The position numbers and the translations under genes are program-made. Shown here in pieces: positions 9,718 to 18,898 of a DNA stretch of 64,000 nucleotides (the stretch's first letter is position 1; every line of letters starts with the position of its first letter). This DNA comes from Zhihengliuella flava (GTDB taxonomy: Bacteria; Actinomycetota; Actinomycetes; Actinomycetales; Micrococcaceae), in NCBI RefSeq assembly GCF_015751895.1, contig NZ_JADOTZ010000001.1:124001-188000 (forward strand), written 5' to 3'. The notes beneath the pieces are model-generated. The model was given only the letters and a program-made list of their open reading frames with translations, was not told the DNA's origin and ran no database searches.

Positions 9718-10119
9718 ATGAAGATTGAATCCTGGCTGTTCCTCGGCGGAACGTTCTTCTTCCTGCCCATCGCGCTGGTGTACGGCTTCATGACCGAATG
9801 GAGCGAGTGGGTCGGCATTCCGGGCTTGTTCATGCTCGTGGCACTGTCGCTGATGGTTGGCGGGTACTTGATGTTCACGGCCAAGCGGATTGGCAACCGA
9901 CCAGAGGACCGCAACGACGGAGAGATTCACGAGAACGCCGGCGTCGTCGGTGCCTTCTCCCCGTGGAGCTGGTGGCCCATCTTCGTCGCCGGTAGCGCAG
10001 CGATTGGCTTCCTCGGGCTGGCCATCGGCTGGTGGGTCCTGTACATCGGTGCTGCACTCTCAGTCATTGCCGTGATTGGTTGGACCTACGAGTACAGCCG
10101 CGGAGACCACGCTCACTAA
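9718..10119 (+). CDS. ctaF: Cytochrome c oxidase subunit IV, actinobacterial type
   Basis: 133 residues, four predicted transmembrane helices. Small structural subunit of the aa3 oxidase known only from actinobacteria. The start, only 2 bases after the ctaD stop, and the MKIESWLFLGGTFFFLPIALVYG-type first helix are typical. The operon ends 24 bases later in a strong terminator. Confidence 0.93.
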   Translation: MKIESWLFLGGTFFFLPIALVYGFMTEWSEWVGIPGLFMLVALSLMVGGYLMFTAKRIGNRPEDRNDGEIHENAGVVGAFSPWSWWPIFVAGSAAIGFLGLAIGWWVLYIGAALSVIAVIGWTYEYSRGDHAH

Positions 10120-10143
10120 CTCGGCACGTACTGGCCGTTTCAT

Positions 10144-10185
10144 GCTGGGGCCTCACCCGTTCACGGGTGAGGCCCCAGCCTTTTT
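10144..10185 (+). terminator. Rho-independent terminator of ctaCDF
   Basis: Perfect 17-bp arms, 10144-10160 and 10163-10179, with a two-base loop, followed by CTTTTT. Confidence 0.92.
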
Positions 10186-10227
10186 ATGTCCTCACTCACT
10201 GTGGGAACCACAGTGCGGTCCGGGGTC

Positions 10228-10249
10228 TAGGATAGTGGTCTAGACGACG
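10228..10249 (+). promoter_or_regulatory. Promoter -10 and dre-like operator of the DasR-like gene
   Basis: AGTGGTCTAGACGACG at 10234-10249 matches the Streptomyces DasR-responsive element (ASTGGTCTAGACCAST) at 14 of 16 positions. It begins directly after TAGGAT (10228-10233), a likely -10 hexamer, so bound regulator would cover the transcription start. This suggests negative autoregulation. Confidence 0.65.
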
Positions 10250-10274
10250 TCGTGAACCCTGGCAAAGGAGCTCC

Positions 10275-11054
10275 GTGGTTCTTCACAAGGCCCAGCCCAT
10301 TGCTGGAACCATCGACCCCACGAGGGATGAGCCGAAGCACGTCCAGCTCAGGGACATCCTACGGCGGCACGCGAAGTCGACCTGCCGGCCGGGGGAGGCC
10401 CTGCCTTCAGAGCGCGACCTGGCTCTCAGCTTTGGACTCGCGCGCATGACGGTGCGTCAGGCGGTCGATTTTCTCGTCGAGGAGGGAACTCTTGAGCGCG
10501 TGGTCGGCGTTGGAACCTTCGCGGCACGCCCCAAGATGGATCTGCAGGTCAAACTGACGTCCTACTCCGAAGAAATGCAGCGACGGGGCATGGTGCCGGC
10601 GGCGCGGGTGCTGCGATTCGATGAGGTGCCGGCCGTGGGCCATTTGGCGCGCGAGATGGAACTGACAGACGGAGCCCCGGTGGTGCGTTTCCGTCGCCTC
10701 TTGCTGGCCGACGGCATGCCGATGAGCGTGGATGAGAATTATTTGCCTGCGCACCGCGTGCCGGGCTTTCTGGATGAGCCTGCACCCAGCAGCCTCTACA
10801 GCAGTCTTGAAGAGCGTTACGGACTGGTGATGCAGTGGGGGGAGGACCAGATCGAGGCGACGGCAGCAACCCCCGAGTACGCCCAACTTCTCGCGGTCGA
10901 CCACGGGGCACCGCTTCTGAAGATTCAGCGCCATGCCTACGTTCGCCGTGAATTGGTGGACTATTCGATCTCATACTACAGAGCGGACCGCTACAAGCTG
11001 TGGGTACCGTTGCAACGCCCCGGGACGCGACGCACAGCAGCTTACGGAGGGTAG
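10275..11054 (+). CDS. GntR family regulator, HutC/DasR subfamily
   Basis: 259 residues. N-terminal winged helix (QLRDILRRHA; PGEALPSERDLA; TVRQAVDFLVEEG; VVGVGTFAARPK) and C-terminal UTRA effector domain (from LTSYSEEMQRRG). The wing and linker resemble DasR/NagR, which sense amino-sugar phosphates and control N-acetylglucosamine use. GTG 10275 follows AAAGGAG at 10264-10270. The dre-like site upstream supports the subfamily assignment. The gene lies between the aa3 oxidase operon and the bc1 operon, and no amino-sugar catabolic gene is in the window. Regulon and effector are inferred. Confidence 0.8.
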   Translation: MVLHKAQPIAGTIDPTRDEPKHVQLRDILRRHAKSTCRPGEALPSERDLALSFGLARMTVRQAVDFLVEEGTLERVVGVGTFAARPKMDLQVKLTSYSEEMQRRGMVPAARVLRFDEVPAVGHLAREMELTDGAPVVRFRRLLLADGMPMSVDENYLPAHRVPGFLDEPAPSSLYSSLEERYGLVMQWGEDQIEATAATPEYAQLLAVDHGAPLLKIQRHAYVRRELVDYSISYYRADRYKLWVPLQRPGTRRTAAYGG

Positions 11055-11251
11055 AGGGCAGGGATAACCCGCACTGGGACTCCGCCGGAGACTGTGGCAG
11101 CTACTGAAGACCATCACACGTGTCCTGGCGGCTCCTGAGCTCCTGACCGATGCAGAGGTGATGGCAGCGGTGCCCGTCTCCGGCCCAAAGTGGCTAGCGG
11201 CGTGTTAATAGGGTCGGCTGAGTCGCTTGCCTTAAGGGCGCGGACAAAACA
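11055..11251. other. Short non-coding gap
   Basis: Between the DasR-like gene and the qcrB terminator I see no convincing gene or RNA. The minus-strand side contains the U-rich tail of the qcrB terminator. Confidence 0.5.
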
Positions 11252-11294
11252 AACGTGGGGTGGGTTCCATCCACGATGGAACCCACCCCACGTT
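11241..11294 (-). terminator. Terminator of the ctaE-qcrCAB operon
   Basis: Perfect 20-bp arms at 11252-11271 and 11275-11294 with a three-base loop. On the minus strand it runs into TTTGTTTTG (11253-11243), so it works as an intrinsic terminator for qcrB. Confidence 0.88.
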
Positions 11295-11312
11295 GGGGAG
11301 AGGAAGGCCGAC

Positions 11313-12983
11313 CTACTGGTCGAGCCCCTTCTTCTCGTCGGACTCAACGGCGTGATGTCCGTGATGGTGGGCGTGCGCCTCATCCAGTTCGGACTGCGTC
11401 ACCGGCGCCACGCGATCTTCGAAGAAGAACTTCGAGATCTTTCCGCGAAGCTTCTCGGTGCGCGTGACGTGTCCCGCGCGATCAGCCTGAGCCGGGAGGA
11501 CCTCATGTGAGGTGAACGCCGTCAGCTTGTAGAGCTTGTAGGGATCAACCTGCTCATGCCGCTCGCTGAATCCGCCCTCCGGGGACATCTCGATGATGCC
11601 GGCCTCGCGGCCATGGAGAACGATGTCACGGTCCTTGCGCTGCAGTGCCAGCGCGGTGCGCCGGGCGATCATGAAGCCGAGGATCGGCCCCAAGAAGAGG
11701 ATAGCCCGCAGCCAGTAGGTGACGTCGTTGAGCGCGACTCCGAAGTGCGTTGCAGTCAGGTCCGACGAGGCCGCAGCCCACAGGACACAGTAGAAGATCA
11801 CGCCCGCGACGCCGACGCCGGTGCGGAACGGCGCGTTGCGTGGCCGATCCAGCAGGTGGTGCTCGCGATCATCCTTGGTGACCCAACGCTCAACCCAGGG
11901 CCAGATGAACATGCCCACCAAGATGAGCACCAGCACAACGGCCGGAACCAAAACGCCCATGGCGAGAAGGTTGTCACCCCACGGGAACGGAATGATCCAG
12001 TCGAAGCTGAAGTCCCAGAGCTGTCCTGGCATCAGGCGAAGCGCGCCATCGGCCCAACCGATGTACCAGTCCGGCTGGGTACCCGCGGACACCGGTGACG
12101 GGTCGTACGGGCCGTAGTTCCAGATCGGGTTGATCGTGAAGAAGGCGGAGATGAAGGCCACGACACCGAAAACGATGAAGAAGAAGCCGCCAGCCTTCGC
12201 CGCGTACACCGGGCCGACCGGGAATCCGACAACGTTCTCTTCCGTCCGGCCTGGGCCAGGCCACTGCGTGTGCTTGTGGACCACGACCATGAAGAGGTGT
12301 ACGGCGATCATGAGCAAAATCAACGCCGGAACCAGCATGATGTGCATCATGTACAAGCGCTGGATGACCGCCGTACCTGGGAATTCCCCGCCGAAGAGGA
12401 AGGCCGAAACGTACGTACCGACCAACGGAATGGCCTTGATGATGCCATCGATGATGCGCAGGCCGTTACCGGAGAGCAGGTCATCCGGCAGGGAGTAGCC
12501 GGTGAATCCGGCAGCCATGGCCAGTACCAACAGGACGCCGCCGACGACCCAGTTGAGTTCGCGTGGCTTGCGGAATGCGCCGGTAAAGAAGACGCGGAGC
12601 ATGTGCACCGAGACAGAGGCGACGAACAGGAGAGCCGACCAGTGGTGGACCTGACGCATGAACAGGCCACCGCGGATGTCGAAGCTGATGTCGAGTGCCG
12701 TCTGGTAGGCGACGGACATGCCGACACCCTTCAACGGGTTGTAGGACCCGGTGTAGGTGATATGCGTCATTGACGGATCGAAGAAGAGCGTCAAGAACGT
12801 ACCCGAGATCAGCAAGATGACGAAGGTGTAGAGCGCCACTTCGCCGAACATGAAGGACCAATGGTCCGGGAAGATCTTGCGTCCGAATTCCTTGACGATG
12901 GACGAGGCGCCGACTCGCTGATCGACGAAGTTGGCGATGCGGCCCGACTGGGTCTTGGGCTGGTAGACGGTTTCAGAGCTCAT
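11313..12983 (-). CDS. qcrB: Cytochrome bc1 complex, cytochrome b subunit
   Basis: 556 residues. Membrane subunit carrying the two b haems and the quinol oxidation and reduction sites. The N-terminal part has the cytochrome b helices with haem histidines (for example HHWSALLFVASVSVHMLR and HIMLVPALILLMIAVHLFMV). PWG in the quinol-site loop appears as PFPWGDN. The long C-terminal soluble extension, about 120 residues, is characteristic of actinobacteria. It is last in the operon, 5 bp after qcrA. Confidence 0.96.
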   Translation of the reverse strand: MSSETVYQPKTQSGRIANFVDQRVGASSIVKEFGRKIFPDHWSFMFGEVALYTFVILLISGTFLTLFFDPSMTHITYTGSYNPLKGVGMSVAYQTALDISFDIRGGLFMRQVHHWSALLFVASVSVHMLRVFFTGAFRKPRELNWVVGGVLLVLAMAAGFTGYSLPDDLLSGNGLRIIDGIIKAIPLVGTYVSAFLFGGEFPGTAVIQRLYMMHIMLVPALILLMIAVHLFMVVVHKHTQWPGPGRTEENVVGFPVGPVYAAKAGGFFFIVFGVVAFISAFFTINPIWNYGPYDPSPVSAGTQPDWYIGWADGALRLMPGQLWDFSFDWIIPFPWGDNLLAMGVLVPAVVLVLILVGMFIWPWVERWVTKDDREHHLLDRPRNAPFRTGVGVAGVIFYCVLWAAASSDLTATHFGVALNDVTYWLRAILFLGPILGFMIARRTALALQRKDRDIVLHGREAGIIEMSPEGGFSERHEQVDPYKLYKLTAFTSHEVLPAQADRAGHVTRTEKLRGKISKFFFEDRVAPVTQSELDEAHAHHHGHHAVESDEKKGLDQ

Positions 12984-12988
12984 TGAAA

Positions 12989-14032
12989 TTATCCACGCTC
13001 CCAGTATCCGGGGCCGACAGGTTCATGGAAGTCACTCTGGGCGACCAGGAATCCTTCATCGTCGACCGTAATCGGCAGCTGCGGCAGCGCATGGGCTGCC
13101 GGTCCGAAGATGACCTTGCACTCTTGAGTGAGGTCGAACGTCGACTGATGGCAGGGGCACAGCAAGTGGTGCGTGTGCTGCTCGTAGAGCGCCACGGGGC
13201 AACCCACGTGGGTGCAGATCTTCGAGTAGGCGACGATGCCGTTGTGGTGCCAATCCTCGCGACCCTCGGAAATATTGAGATCTTCCGGGTTCAGCCGCAT
13301 GAGGAGGACGACGGCCTTGGCCTTCTGGTTGAGCCAGTCTTCGGCCTCCATCAGGCCCTCGGGAATGACGTGGAAGGCTGAGCCGATCTGCACGTCCGAG
13401 GCCTTGATGGGCGTACCGGACGGATCGCGGGTGAGGCGGACACCCTTGTCCCACATCGTGTGCCGGAGTCGATCAACAATCTGACCGGCACTTTCCTTCG
13501 TCAGGTCCAGATCGCGCAGGATGAAGACACCGGGAAGCGGCGCCAAGGCCAGTGCGCCAATCAGGGTGTTGCGGATGAGGGGGCGGCGCTGGATGCCGGA
13601 CTCATCAATGATGGTGTTGACGATCGCCTCGGCGTCCTTACGGTCCTCTTCAGTGCGAACCGCGTGCCGGGATTCAGCGATCTCGTGATCCGGCATGAGG
13701 GTGCGTGCCCAGTGGACAATGCCGACGCCGATACCCAGCATGGCGAAGCCAGTGCCGAGGCCGAGCAGCGTGTTCTGCAGGCGAAGCTCCGCAATTGACT
13801 CGGTGTGCCCGACGGCGAAGTAGCCGACGAAGAAGAGCACGGTGCCAATGATGGAGATCGCGAAGAGGATCGCCACGTGGCGCTCTGCGCGCTTTGCTGC
13901 CCGCGGATCCGTATCGGTCAGTCGAGCCCGATGCGGCGGGAGGCCCGGGTCCTGGATCTTGTCCAGCTCACCCTCCTGAGCCTTAGCTACGGTGCCCGGC
14001 TGATCCGGACCGCCGTGACTATGGTCGCCCAT
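12989..14032 (-). CDS. qcrA: Cytochrome bc1 complex, Rieske iron-sulfur subunit
   Basis: 347 residues. Carries the [2Fe-2S] cluster that accepts the first electron from quinol. Cluster ligands and disulfide cysteines are seen in CTHVGCP and CPCHQSTF. Three transmembrane helices (around residues 53-75, 91-112 and 160-180) are typical of actinobacterial QcrA, unlike the single helix elsewhere. ATG 14032 fits a ribosome binding site GGATGAGAG; upstream in-frame ATGs at 14044 and 14056 are less well placed. Confidence 0.95.
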   Translation of the reverse strand: MGDHSHGGPDQPGTVAKAQEGELDKIQDPGLPPHRARLTDTDPRAAKRAERHVAILFAISIIGTVLFFVGYFAVGHTESIAELRLQNTLLGLGTGFAMLGIGVGIVHWARTLMPDHEIAESRHAVRTEEDRKDAEAIVNTIIDESGIQRRPLIRNTLIGALALAPLPGVFILRDLDLTKESAGQIVDRLRHTMWDKGVRLTRDPSGTPIKASDVQIGSAFHVIPEGLMEAEDWLNQKAKAVVLLMRLNPEDLNISEGREDWHHNGIVAYSKICTHVGCPVALYEQHTHHLLCPCHQSTFDLTQECKVIFGPAAHALPQLPITVDDEGFLVAQSDFHEPVGPGYWERG

Positions 14033-14102
14033 GTTGTCTCTCATCCTTTGTTTCAAATGTTCTCGGTACGTAGTGATGCGGCATCGAGCCGCCGCATAAG
14101 GC

Positions 14103-14891
14103 TTAGGAGGGTCGCGACGTCAGCCAGATGGTGAAGGCAATGATGATGCCCAGGCCAGCCGTCCAGATGAAGAGCCCCTCAGCAACGGGTCCCAAGGAGC
14201 CGAGCTTGGCGCCACCGGGGGAGCCTTGGCTCTCAATTTCCTTGAGGAAGGTGATGACGTCGCGCTTGTCTTCGGGGCTGATGTTCGAATCATTGAAGAC
14301 CGGCATGTTCTGGGGGCCGATCGCCATGGCCTCGTAGATGTGCTTTTCTTCGACGCCAGCCAAGGCCGGGGCGAACTTGCCGCGGGTCAGTGCGCCGCCG
14401 GCCGCGGCCGCGTTGTGGCACATCGCGCAATTGACGCGGAAGATCTCGCCACCCTTGGCGGAATTTCCCAGCGACGTGTCCAAGTACTCGGCTTCCGGCA
14501 CTGCGGGACCGGCGCCGAGGGAGGCGACATAGGCGGCGAGCTGGGAGATCTGTTCGTCGTCGAACTGGACCGGCTTGGCCTCGGCCTGCGGGCCCTGCAT
14601 CTGCATCGGCATGCGGCCCGTACCCACCTGGAAGTCCACCGACGCGGCACCCACGCCGATCAGTGAAGGACCAGAGTTGGTGCCCTCAGCATTCATTCCG
14701 TGACAGGTAGCGCAATTGGCCAGGAAGAGCTTTTCGCCTTCCTCGATGTCGCTTGCGCTGTAGCCGGTAGCGGCTTGGGCCTCGTTCACGCTGGTCGCTG
14801 CCGCGTAGAGGCCGCCCGTGACGAGCAGGCCCATCAGGAGCAGCGCGACTGCGGCGAGTGGATGCCGGCGCTTATGCGAAAGTGCCTTCAC
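14103..14891 (-). CDS. qcrC: Cytochrome bc1 complex, diheme cytochrome c subunit
   Basis: 262 residues. Replaces the monohaem cytochrome c1 and passes electrons directly to CuA of the oxidase in the supercomplex. Two haem-attachment sites are present, CATCH and CAMCH, about 100 residues apart, plus an N-terminal signal/anchor (HPLAAVALLLMGLLVTGG) and a C-terminal transmembrane helix (FIWTAGLGIIIAFTIWLT). GTG 14891 follows GAGGAAC and fits the family length; the open frame extends to 14993 into the ctaE 3' end. Confidence 0.95.
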   Translation of the reverse strand: MKALSHKRRHPLAAVALLLMGLLVTGGLYAAATSVNEAQAATGYSASDIEEGEKLFLANCATCHGMNAEGTNSGPSLIGVGAASVDFQVGTGRMPMQMQGPQAEAKPVQFDDEQISQLAAYVASLGAGPAVPEAEYLDTSLGNSAKGGEIFRVNCAMCHNAAAAGGALTRGKFAPALAGVEEKHIYEAMAIGPQNMPVFNDSNISPEDKRDVITFLKEIESQGSPGGAKLGSLGPVAEGLFIWTAGLGIIIAFTIWLTSRPS

Positions 14892-14953
14892 TTGCTGGTT
14901 CCTCACTAAATTCTTGGAAGTTGGTGGTGCGGTGTGGGCTACCGAGCCGTCGT

Positions 14954-15592
14954 CTACTTCAGGAAGTAGATGATGCCGAACAGGGCGATCCACACGACGT
15001 CGACGAAGTGCCAGTAGTACGACGTCACGATCGCCGAAGTGGCTTCAAAGTGGCCGAACTTCTTCGCGATGTAGGCGCGGCCGATGATGAGCAGGAAGGC
15101 GATGAGTCCGCCAGTGACGTGCAGGCCGTGGAAGCCAGTCGTCATGTAGAAGACGGAACCGTACGCGTTCGAGTTCAAGGCAACGCCGTGGTGGACGAGT
15201 TCGGTGTACTCGAAGGCCTGAACGGAGACGAAGATGGCGCCAAGGATGAACGTGAGGATAAACCACTCGATCATGCCCCACTTCTTCAGGTTCCACAGGC
15301 CTCCGGTGCGACGCGGCTGAAGATTCTCAGCAGCGAAGACACCGAACTGGCAGGTGAACGAGCTTGAAACGAGGATGATCGTGTTGATCAGAGCAAACGG
15401 AACGTTCAGCTTGTCGGTCTCCGTCGCCCACATCTCCGGCGACGCCGCACGGAGCGTGAAGTACATGGCAAAGAGCGCGGCGAAGAACATGAGCTCGCTG
15501 GCAAGCCAGACGACGGTTCCCACCGACACCATGTTGGGACGGTTCGGTGCAGCGTGCACCGGGGCATTGATGGCATGAGTCGCAGTTGTCAC
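14954..15592 (-). CDS. ctaE: Cytochrome c oxidase subunit III
   Basis: 212 residues, five to six transmembrane helices. The conserved subunit III pattern is clear ([57 protein letters not shown]). First gene of the ctaE-qcrC-qcrA-qcrB operon, the usual actinobacterial order. GTG 15592 has no ribosome binding site but CATAAT (15604-15599) ends 6 bases before it, so the operon transcript is probably leaderless. Confidence 0.95.
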   Translation of the reverse strand: MTTATHAINAPVHAAPNRPNMVSVGTVVWLASELMFFAALFAMYFTLRAASPEMWATETDKLNVPFALINTIILVSSSFTCQFGVFAAENLQPRRTGGLWNLKKWGMIEWFILTFILGAIFVSVQAFEYTELVHHGVALNSNAYGSVFYMTTGFHGLHVTGGLIAFLLIIGRAYIAKKFGHFEATSAIVTSYYWHFVDVVWIALFGIIYFLK

Positions 15593-15739
15593 AGCCCTAT
15601 TATGTCTAAAAAAGGGCGCTTCGCACCAATGCAGATCGCGCTGTGTGCCCCGATTTGACGCCTCTCGGGCCGTGTAGGCCCGGAATGACGGGGCAGAAAC
15701 AATTCCGCGCTTTCTACAAAACGTAGATAACCTGTAGGC

Positions 15740-16798
15740 GTGTCAACGTTCAACGCCTCCGCAGAGTTCCAGAACTGGCCCTCGATCCTCTCCGCGCTGA
15801 TCGCCGGAGAGAGCCTCAGCCGCGACGATGCGTCGTGGGCGATGAGAGAGATTATGGGGGGCAGTGCCACCGACGTTCAGATCGCTGGCTTCCTGGTCGC
15901 CTTGCGCTCTAAGGGGGAGACCGTTGATGAATTGACGGGCCTCGTGGAGTCCATGGTGGAGGCGGCTCAGCCGCTCACCATTGCCGGGGAAAAGCTGGAC
16001 ATCGTGGGTACTGGGGGAGACCGGCAGAATACGGTCAACATCTCGACCATGGCTGCGTTGGTGAGCGCCGGGGCAGGTGCCCGGATGGTCAAGCACGGGA
16101 ATCGGGCAGCCTCCTCCTCGTCCGGATCGGCGGATGTACTTGAGGCGTTGGGGGTCCGGCTCGACACCCCGGCTGAGGCGCTGCCCCAGATTCTCGACGC
16201 GGCAGGCATTGCTTTTTGCTTCGCGCAGGTGTTCCATCCGTCGATGCGTTATGCAGCGGTCGCTCGGCGCGGGCTCGGCACGGCCACGGTGTTCAATTTT
16301 CTGGGCCCGCTGACTAATCCCGCGCACCCCACCGCTTCCGCCATCGGCTGCGCCGACGCGCGCATGGCTCCGCTCATGGCTGGTGTGCTCGCTCAGCGGG
16401 GGCGTCGCGGGCTCGTGTTCCGTGGCGACGACGGCCTGGATGAACTGACGACGACGTCGTCGAACAGGGTGTGGGAGGTCCGTGAAGGGGAAATCTCGGA
16501 ACACGTTATTGATCCGACCGATTTTGGGCTCGCGAGAGTGTCGATCGACGAACTACGCGGGGGAGACGCCGCGTTCAACGCGGCAGTGGTGCGCGATGTT
16601 TTGGCCGGGGCCCGTGGGCCGGCGCGTGACGCCGTCGTCCTGAATGCCGCGGCTGGTCTGGTGGCTTACGACTCGACTGCCGACGGCGAGCTGGCCGATC
16701 GGCTGATCAGGGCCATCCAGCGTGCCGAGAGGTCGATCGACGAGGGATTGGCCCGAGGCGCCCTCGAGCGCTGGGTGACGGCCAGTCAGGACGCGTAG
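15740..16798 (+). CDS. trpD: Anthranilate phosphoribosyltransferase
   Basis: 352 residues. Transfers phosphoribose from PRPP to anthranilate, the second step of tryptophan synthesis. The PRPP-binding [19 protein letters not shown] and the [21 protein letters not shown] block are present, as is the [12 protein letters not shown] stretch. The catalytic metal site lies in [13 protein letters not shown] 15740 is preceded by TAACCT (15728-15733) with 6 bases between. The gene stands apart from other trp genes and next to ctaE, an arrangement common in actinobacteria. Confidence 0.95.
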   Translation: MSTFNASAEFQNWPSILSALIAGESLSRDDASWAMREIMGGSATDVQIAGFLVALRSKGETVDELTGLVESMVEAAQPLTIAGEKLDIVGTGGDRQNTVNISTMAALVSAGAGARMVKHGNRAASSSSGSADVLEALGVRLDTPAEALPQILDAAGIAFCFAQVFHPSMRYAAVARRGLGTATVFNFLGPLTNPAHPTASAIGCADARMAPLMAGVLAQRGRRGLVFRGDDGLDELTTTSSNRVWEVREGEISEHVIDPTDFGLARVSIDELRGGDAAFNAAVVRDVLAGARGPARDAVVLNAAAGLVAYDSTADGELADRLIRAIQRAERSIDEGLARGALERWVTASQDA

Positions 16799-16801
16799 GA
16801 G

Positions 16802-17080
16802 TTACTCCAGGCCGAGCGAGAACGCCGCGTCCAGGTCGTGCTGTGAGTAAGCCCTGAAGGCGAGGTGCGTGGTGGTCTCCACGACGCCATCCACCTTGTT
16901 GACGCGGTGGGAAATGACCTCCGCAAGGTCTTCGTAGCGCGGAATACGCACAATCGCGATGAGGTCCCATTCGCCGGCGACGGAGTAGACCTCGCTCACC
17001 CCATCAAGTTCGGACAGGCGCTCCGCGCACTCCGGAATGCTATCGGTCTGGGCGTGAATCATGACGAAGGCGGTGACCAT
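16802..17080 (-). CDS. Stand-alone Lrp/AsnC ligand-binding domain protein
   Basis: 92 residues forming only the RAM ligand-binding domain of Lrp/AsnC regulators (betaalphabetabetaalphabeta pattern, LSELDGVSEVYSVAGEWDLIAIV). No DNA-binding helix-turn-helix is present. Such proteins form decamers and are often found beside trpD in actinobacteria. The role is not established; amino-acid sensing is a reasonable guess. It converges on trpD with 3 bp between stops. Confidence 0.85.
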   Translation of the reverse strand: MVTAFVMIHAQTDSIPECAERLSELDGVSEVYSVAGEWDLIAIVRIPRYEDLAEVISHRVNKVDGVVETTTHLAFRAYSQHDLDAAFSLGLE

Positions 17081-17138
17081 TTCAGGCTCCTTTGATCAGC
17101 GGGGAGGGCGCTCGACACCGCGGACCGCGGCGTTGCCC

Positions 17139-17516
17139 TTACAGCTTAGGTGATGCATCCGGCGACTTCCGGCGGGCCAGGAAGCCTGTCACGAGGCGTC
17201 GGCCGAGCAGCAGGATACCCAGCGTGACGGTCGTGACGATCACGAACGCCAGTGCCGCTGTGTCGCCAAAAATCACGCGCAAGGCGAGACCAAATGCGAC
17301 GACGCCTAGCCAGGTCATCACACCCTGCGGCCACAAGCGATCGCTGGTGACGGGGTAGCGGGTCATGGATGCGAGGGCCAGAAGTGCCAAGAGAAAGGGG
17401 GCTGCGGTGCCGAGAACCCCGAGCACGTCCAGCCCGTGTTCATGAGTACGCCGGCCGATGGCGGCAAAGATGATGATGAGAACGGCATCGAGCAGTAAAT
17501 TCAGGGTCCAGCGCAT
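17139..17516 (-). CDS. DUF3054 membrane protein
   Basis: 125 residues with four predicted transmembrane helices and the family pattern IGRRTHEHG and WPQGVMTWLG. Function unknown. ATG 17516 is preceded by TAGACT (17528-17523) with 6 bases between, a leaderless arrangement. Confidence 0.8.
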   Translation of the reverse strand: MRWTLNLLLDAVLIIIFAAIGRRTHEHGLDVLGVLGTAAPFLLALLALASMTRYPVTSDRLWPQGVMTWLGVVAFGLALRVIFGDTAALAFVIVTTVTLGILLLGRRLVTGFLARRKSPDASPKL

Positions 17517-17606
17517 CGTGTCAGTCTAGGTGCTGACCAGTCCATCCATCTCATCCAACAAGCCCTAACCATTGTATAGTCAGAAACAAAGAGCTAGCAT
17601 TGTGGA

Positions 17607-18230
17607 ATGCTGGTAGTCACGATTGATCAACGCAATTCCCGGCGCCGCCCTGACTTAGTCGACGATTTGCTGGACCGCCTCAATGGTGCGAGTGCGCCGG
17701 TGCGCGCCTTCCAGCGGACCGCTGGTGATGAGGTCCAAGCCGTGTTCGACCAAGCCGAGGAAGCCGTTCGAGTGTCTTTGGACGCTGTGTCGATGGGGGA
17801 CTGGAGCGTTGGTATCGGCATCGGACGGGTGGACGTGCCATTGCCCCGGGAGACGCGCGCCGGGCGAGGGGAGGCCTTCGAAATGGCCCGCGATGCTGTG
17901 GAGCGTGCCAAGTCCTCCAATGGACGGCTTGCCCTGACGGCGGCCGAGGCGGGCGCGGATCGTCTCGAGGCGGAACTGCAAATGATCGCCACCGTTGCCT
18001 TGCGGCGGACGGCTACGGCGCAGGAGGCGGGGGAGTTGTTGGCCTCAGGGCTCACGCAGCGCGACGTGGCCGAACGCTTGGGAATCAGCCAGCAGGCCGT
18101 CTCGAGCCGGTTGGCGTCAGGCCTGTGGTACGAGACCCAGCGGCTCCTGGACTGCGCGCTCGCAGCTGCTGCTGATCTGAACGCTCGTGTGGACGGCGGC
18201 AACACGTCGCCACGTGTGCGCCCATCGTGA
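17607..18230 (+). CDS. SatD-like protein with C-terminal helix-turn-helix
   Basis: 207 residues. The N-terminal part resembles the SatD family (TIDQRNSRRRPDLVDDLL; RTAGDEVQAVFD; SVGIGIGRVDVPLP). Near residues 145-185 there is a clear helix-turn-helix (SGLTQRDVAERLGISQQAVSSRL) as in sigma-70 region 4 or LuxR-type domains. SatD was first described beside stress or acid-tolerance genes in streptococci; the molecular function is unknown. TAGCAT at 17595-17600, 6 bases before the ATG, marks a leaderless promoter. A membrane protein gene follows by 61 bp. Confidence 0.7.
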   Translation: MLVVTIDQRNSRRRPDLVDDLLDRLNGASAPVRAFQRTAGDEVQAVFDQAEEAVRVSLDAVSMGDWSVGIGIGRVDVPLPRETRAGRGEAFEMARDAVERAKSSNGRLALTAAEAGADRLEAELQMIATVALRRTATAQEAGELLASGLTQRDVAERLGISQQAVSSRLASGLWYETQRLLDCALAAAADLNARVDGGNTSPRVRPS

Positions 18231-18291
18231 GGGAAGTCAGTGAGACAGTGATGATTGATGCTTCGCGGAGAGGGGTCAAGGAAGGAATGCT

Positions 18292-18828
18292 GTGCACTGG
18301 CTTGGTTTAGGTCTCTTGGCGGCTCTTGCCGCACTATCCGTCGTCGTGATCATCCGCTCGTGGCGACCGGCAGCGCCACGTCCGCACACCGCCGTTGCCG
18401 TGACAGCCTTGATACTCCTCGCCGGAGCCGGGATCAGTGGGGCTGTGGGTGTCGACGACGGATTGCCGGTCACCGTGGCGGTGATCGCCTCCGTGGCGGT
18501 GGCGACGGTCGGCGGCGGGCCTGTGGCTGAAGTGATCTTTCGCTGGGCGTCGTTCCGTGGGGGCGAAGCACAAGCGTCTGACGAAGGGGACGTGACCCAT
18601 CATGTCCTGCGCGGAGGGCTCTGGATCGGCCTCATGGAACGGGTGGCTATTGCTTCAACGCTCTGGGCGGGCTGGCCTGAGGGGTTGGCAGTTGTTTTGG
18701 CTGTCAAAGGCCTAGGTCGATTTACCGAGCTCAAGCAGCACGCTGCTGCCGAGCAATTCATTCTCGGTACGTTCGCGAGCGTCCTCTGGGCCTGCGCGGC
18801 CTACGGGGTCGGGCTGCTTCTCATCTAG
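18292..18828 (+). CDS. Membrane protein, likely partner of the SatD-like protein
   Basis: 178 residues with five or six hydrophobic helices and a short charged loop (EAQASDEGDVTHH) in the middle. I do not recognise a named family. GTG 18292 follows AAGGAAGGA at 18278-18286. A SatD-like gene followed by a small integral membrane protein recurs in actinobacteria and streptococci, so the two may work together. Confidence 0.65.
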   Translation: MHWLGLGLLAALAALSVVVIIRSWRPAAPRPHTAVAVTALILLAGAGISGAVGVDDGLPVTVAVIASVAVATVGGGPVAEVIFRWASFRGGEAQASDEGDVTHHVLRGGLWIGLMERVAIASTLWAGWPEGLAVVLAVKGLGRFTELKQHAAAEQFILGTFASVLWACAAYGVGLLLI

Positions 18829-18898
18829 TCGGCAGCCCGGTCGAGGCGGCTGCAAACGCATCAGGTGGACATGGAGAGCGGGGCTCCGCGCCATTTAG

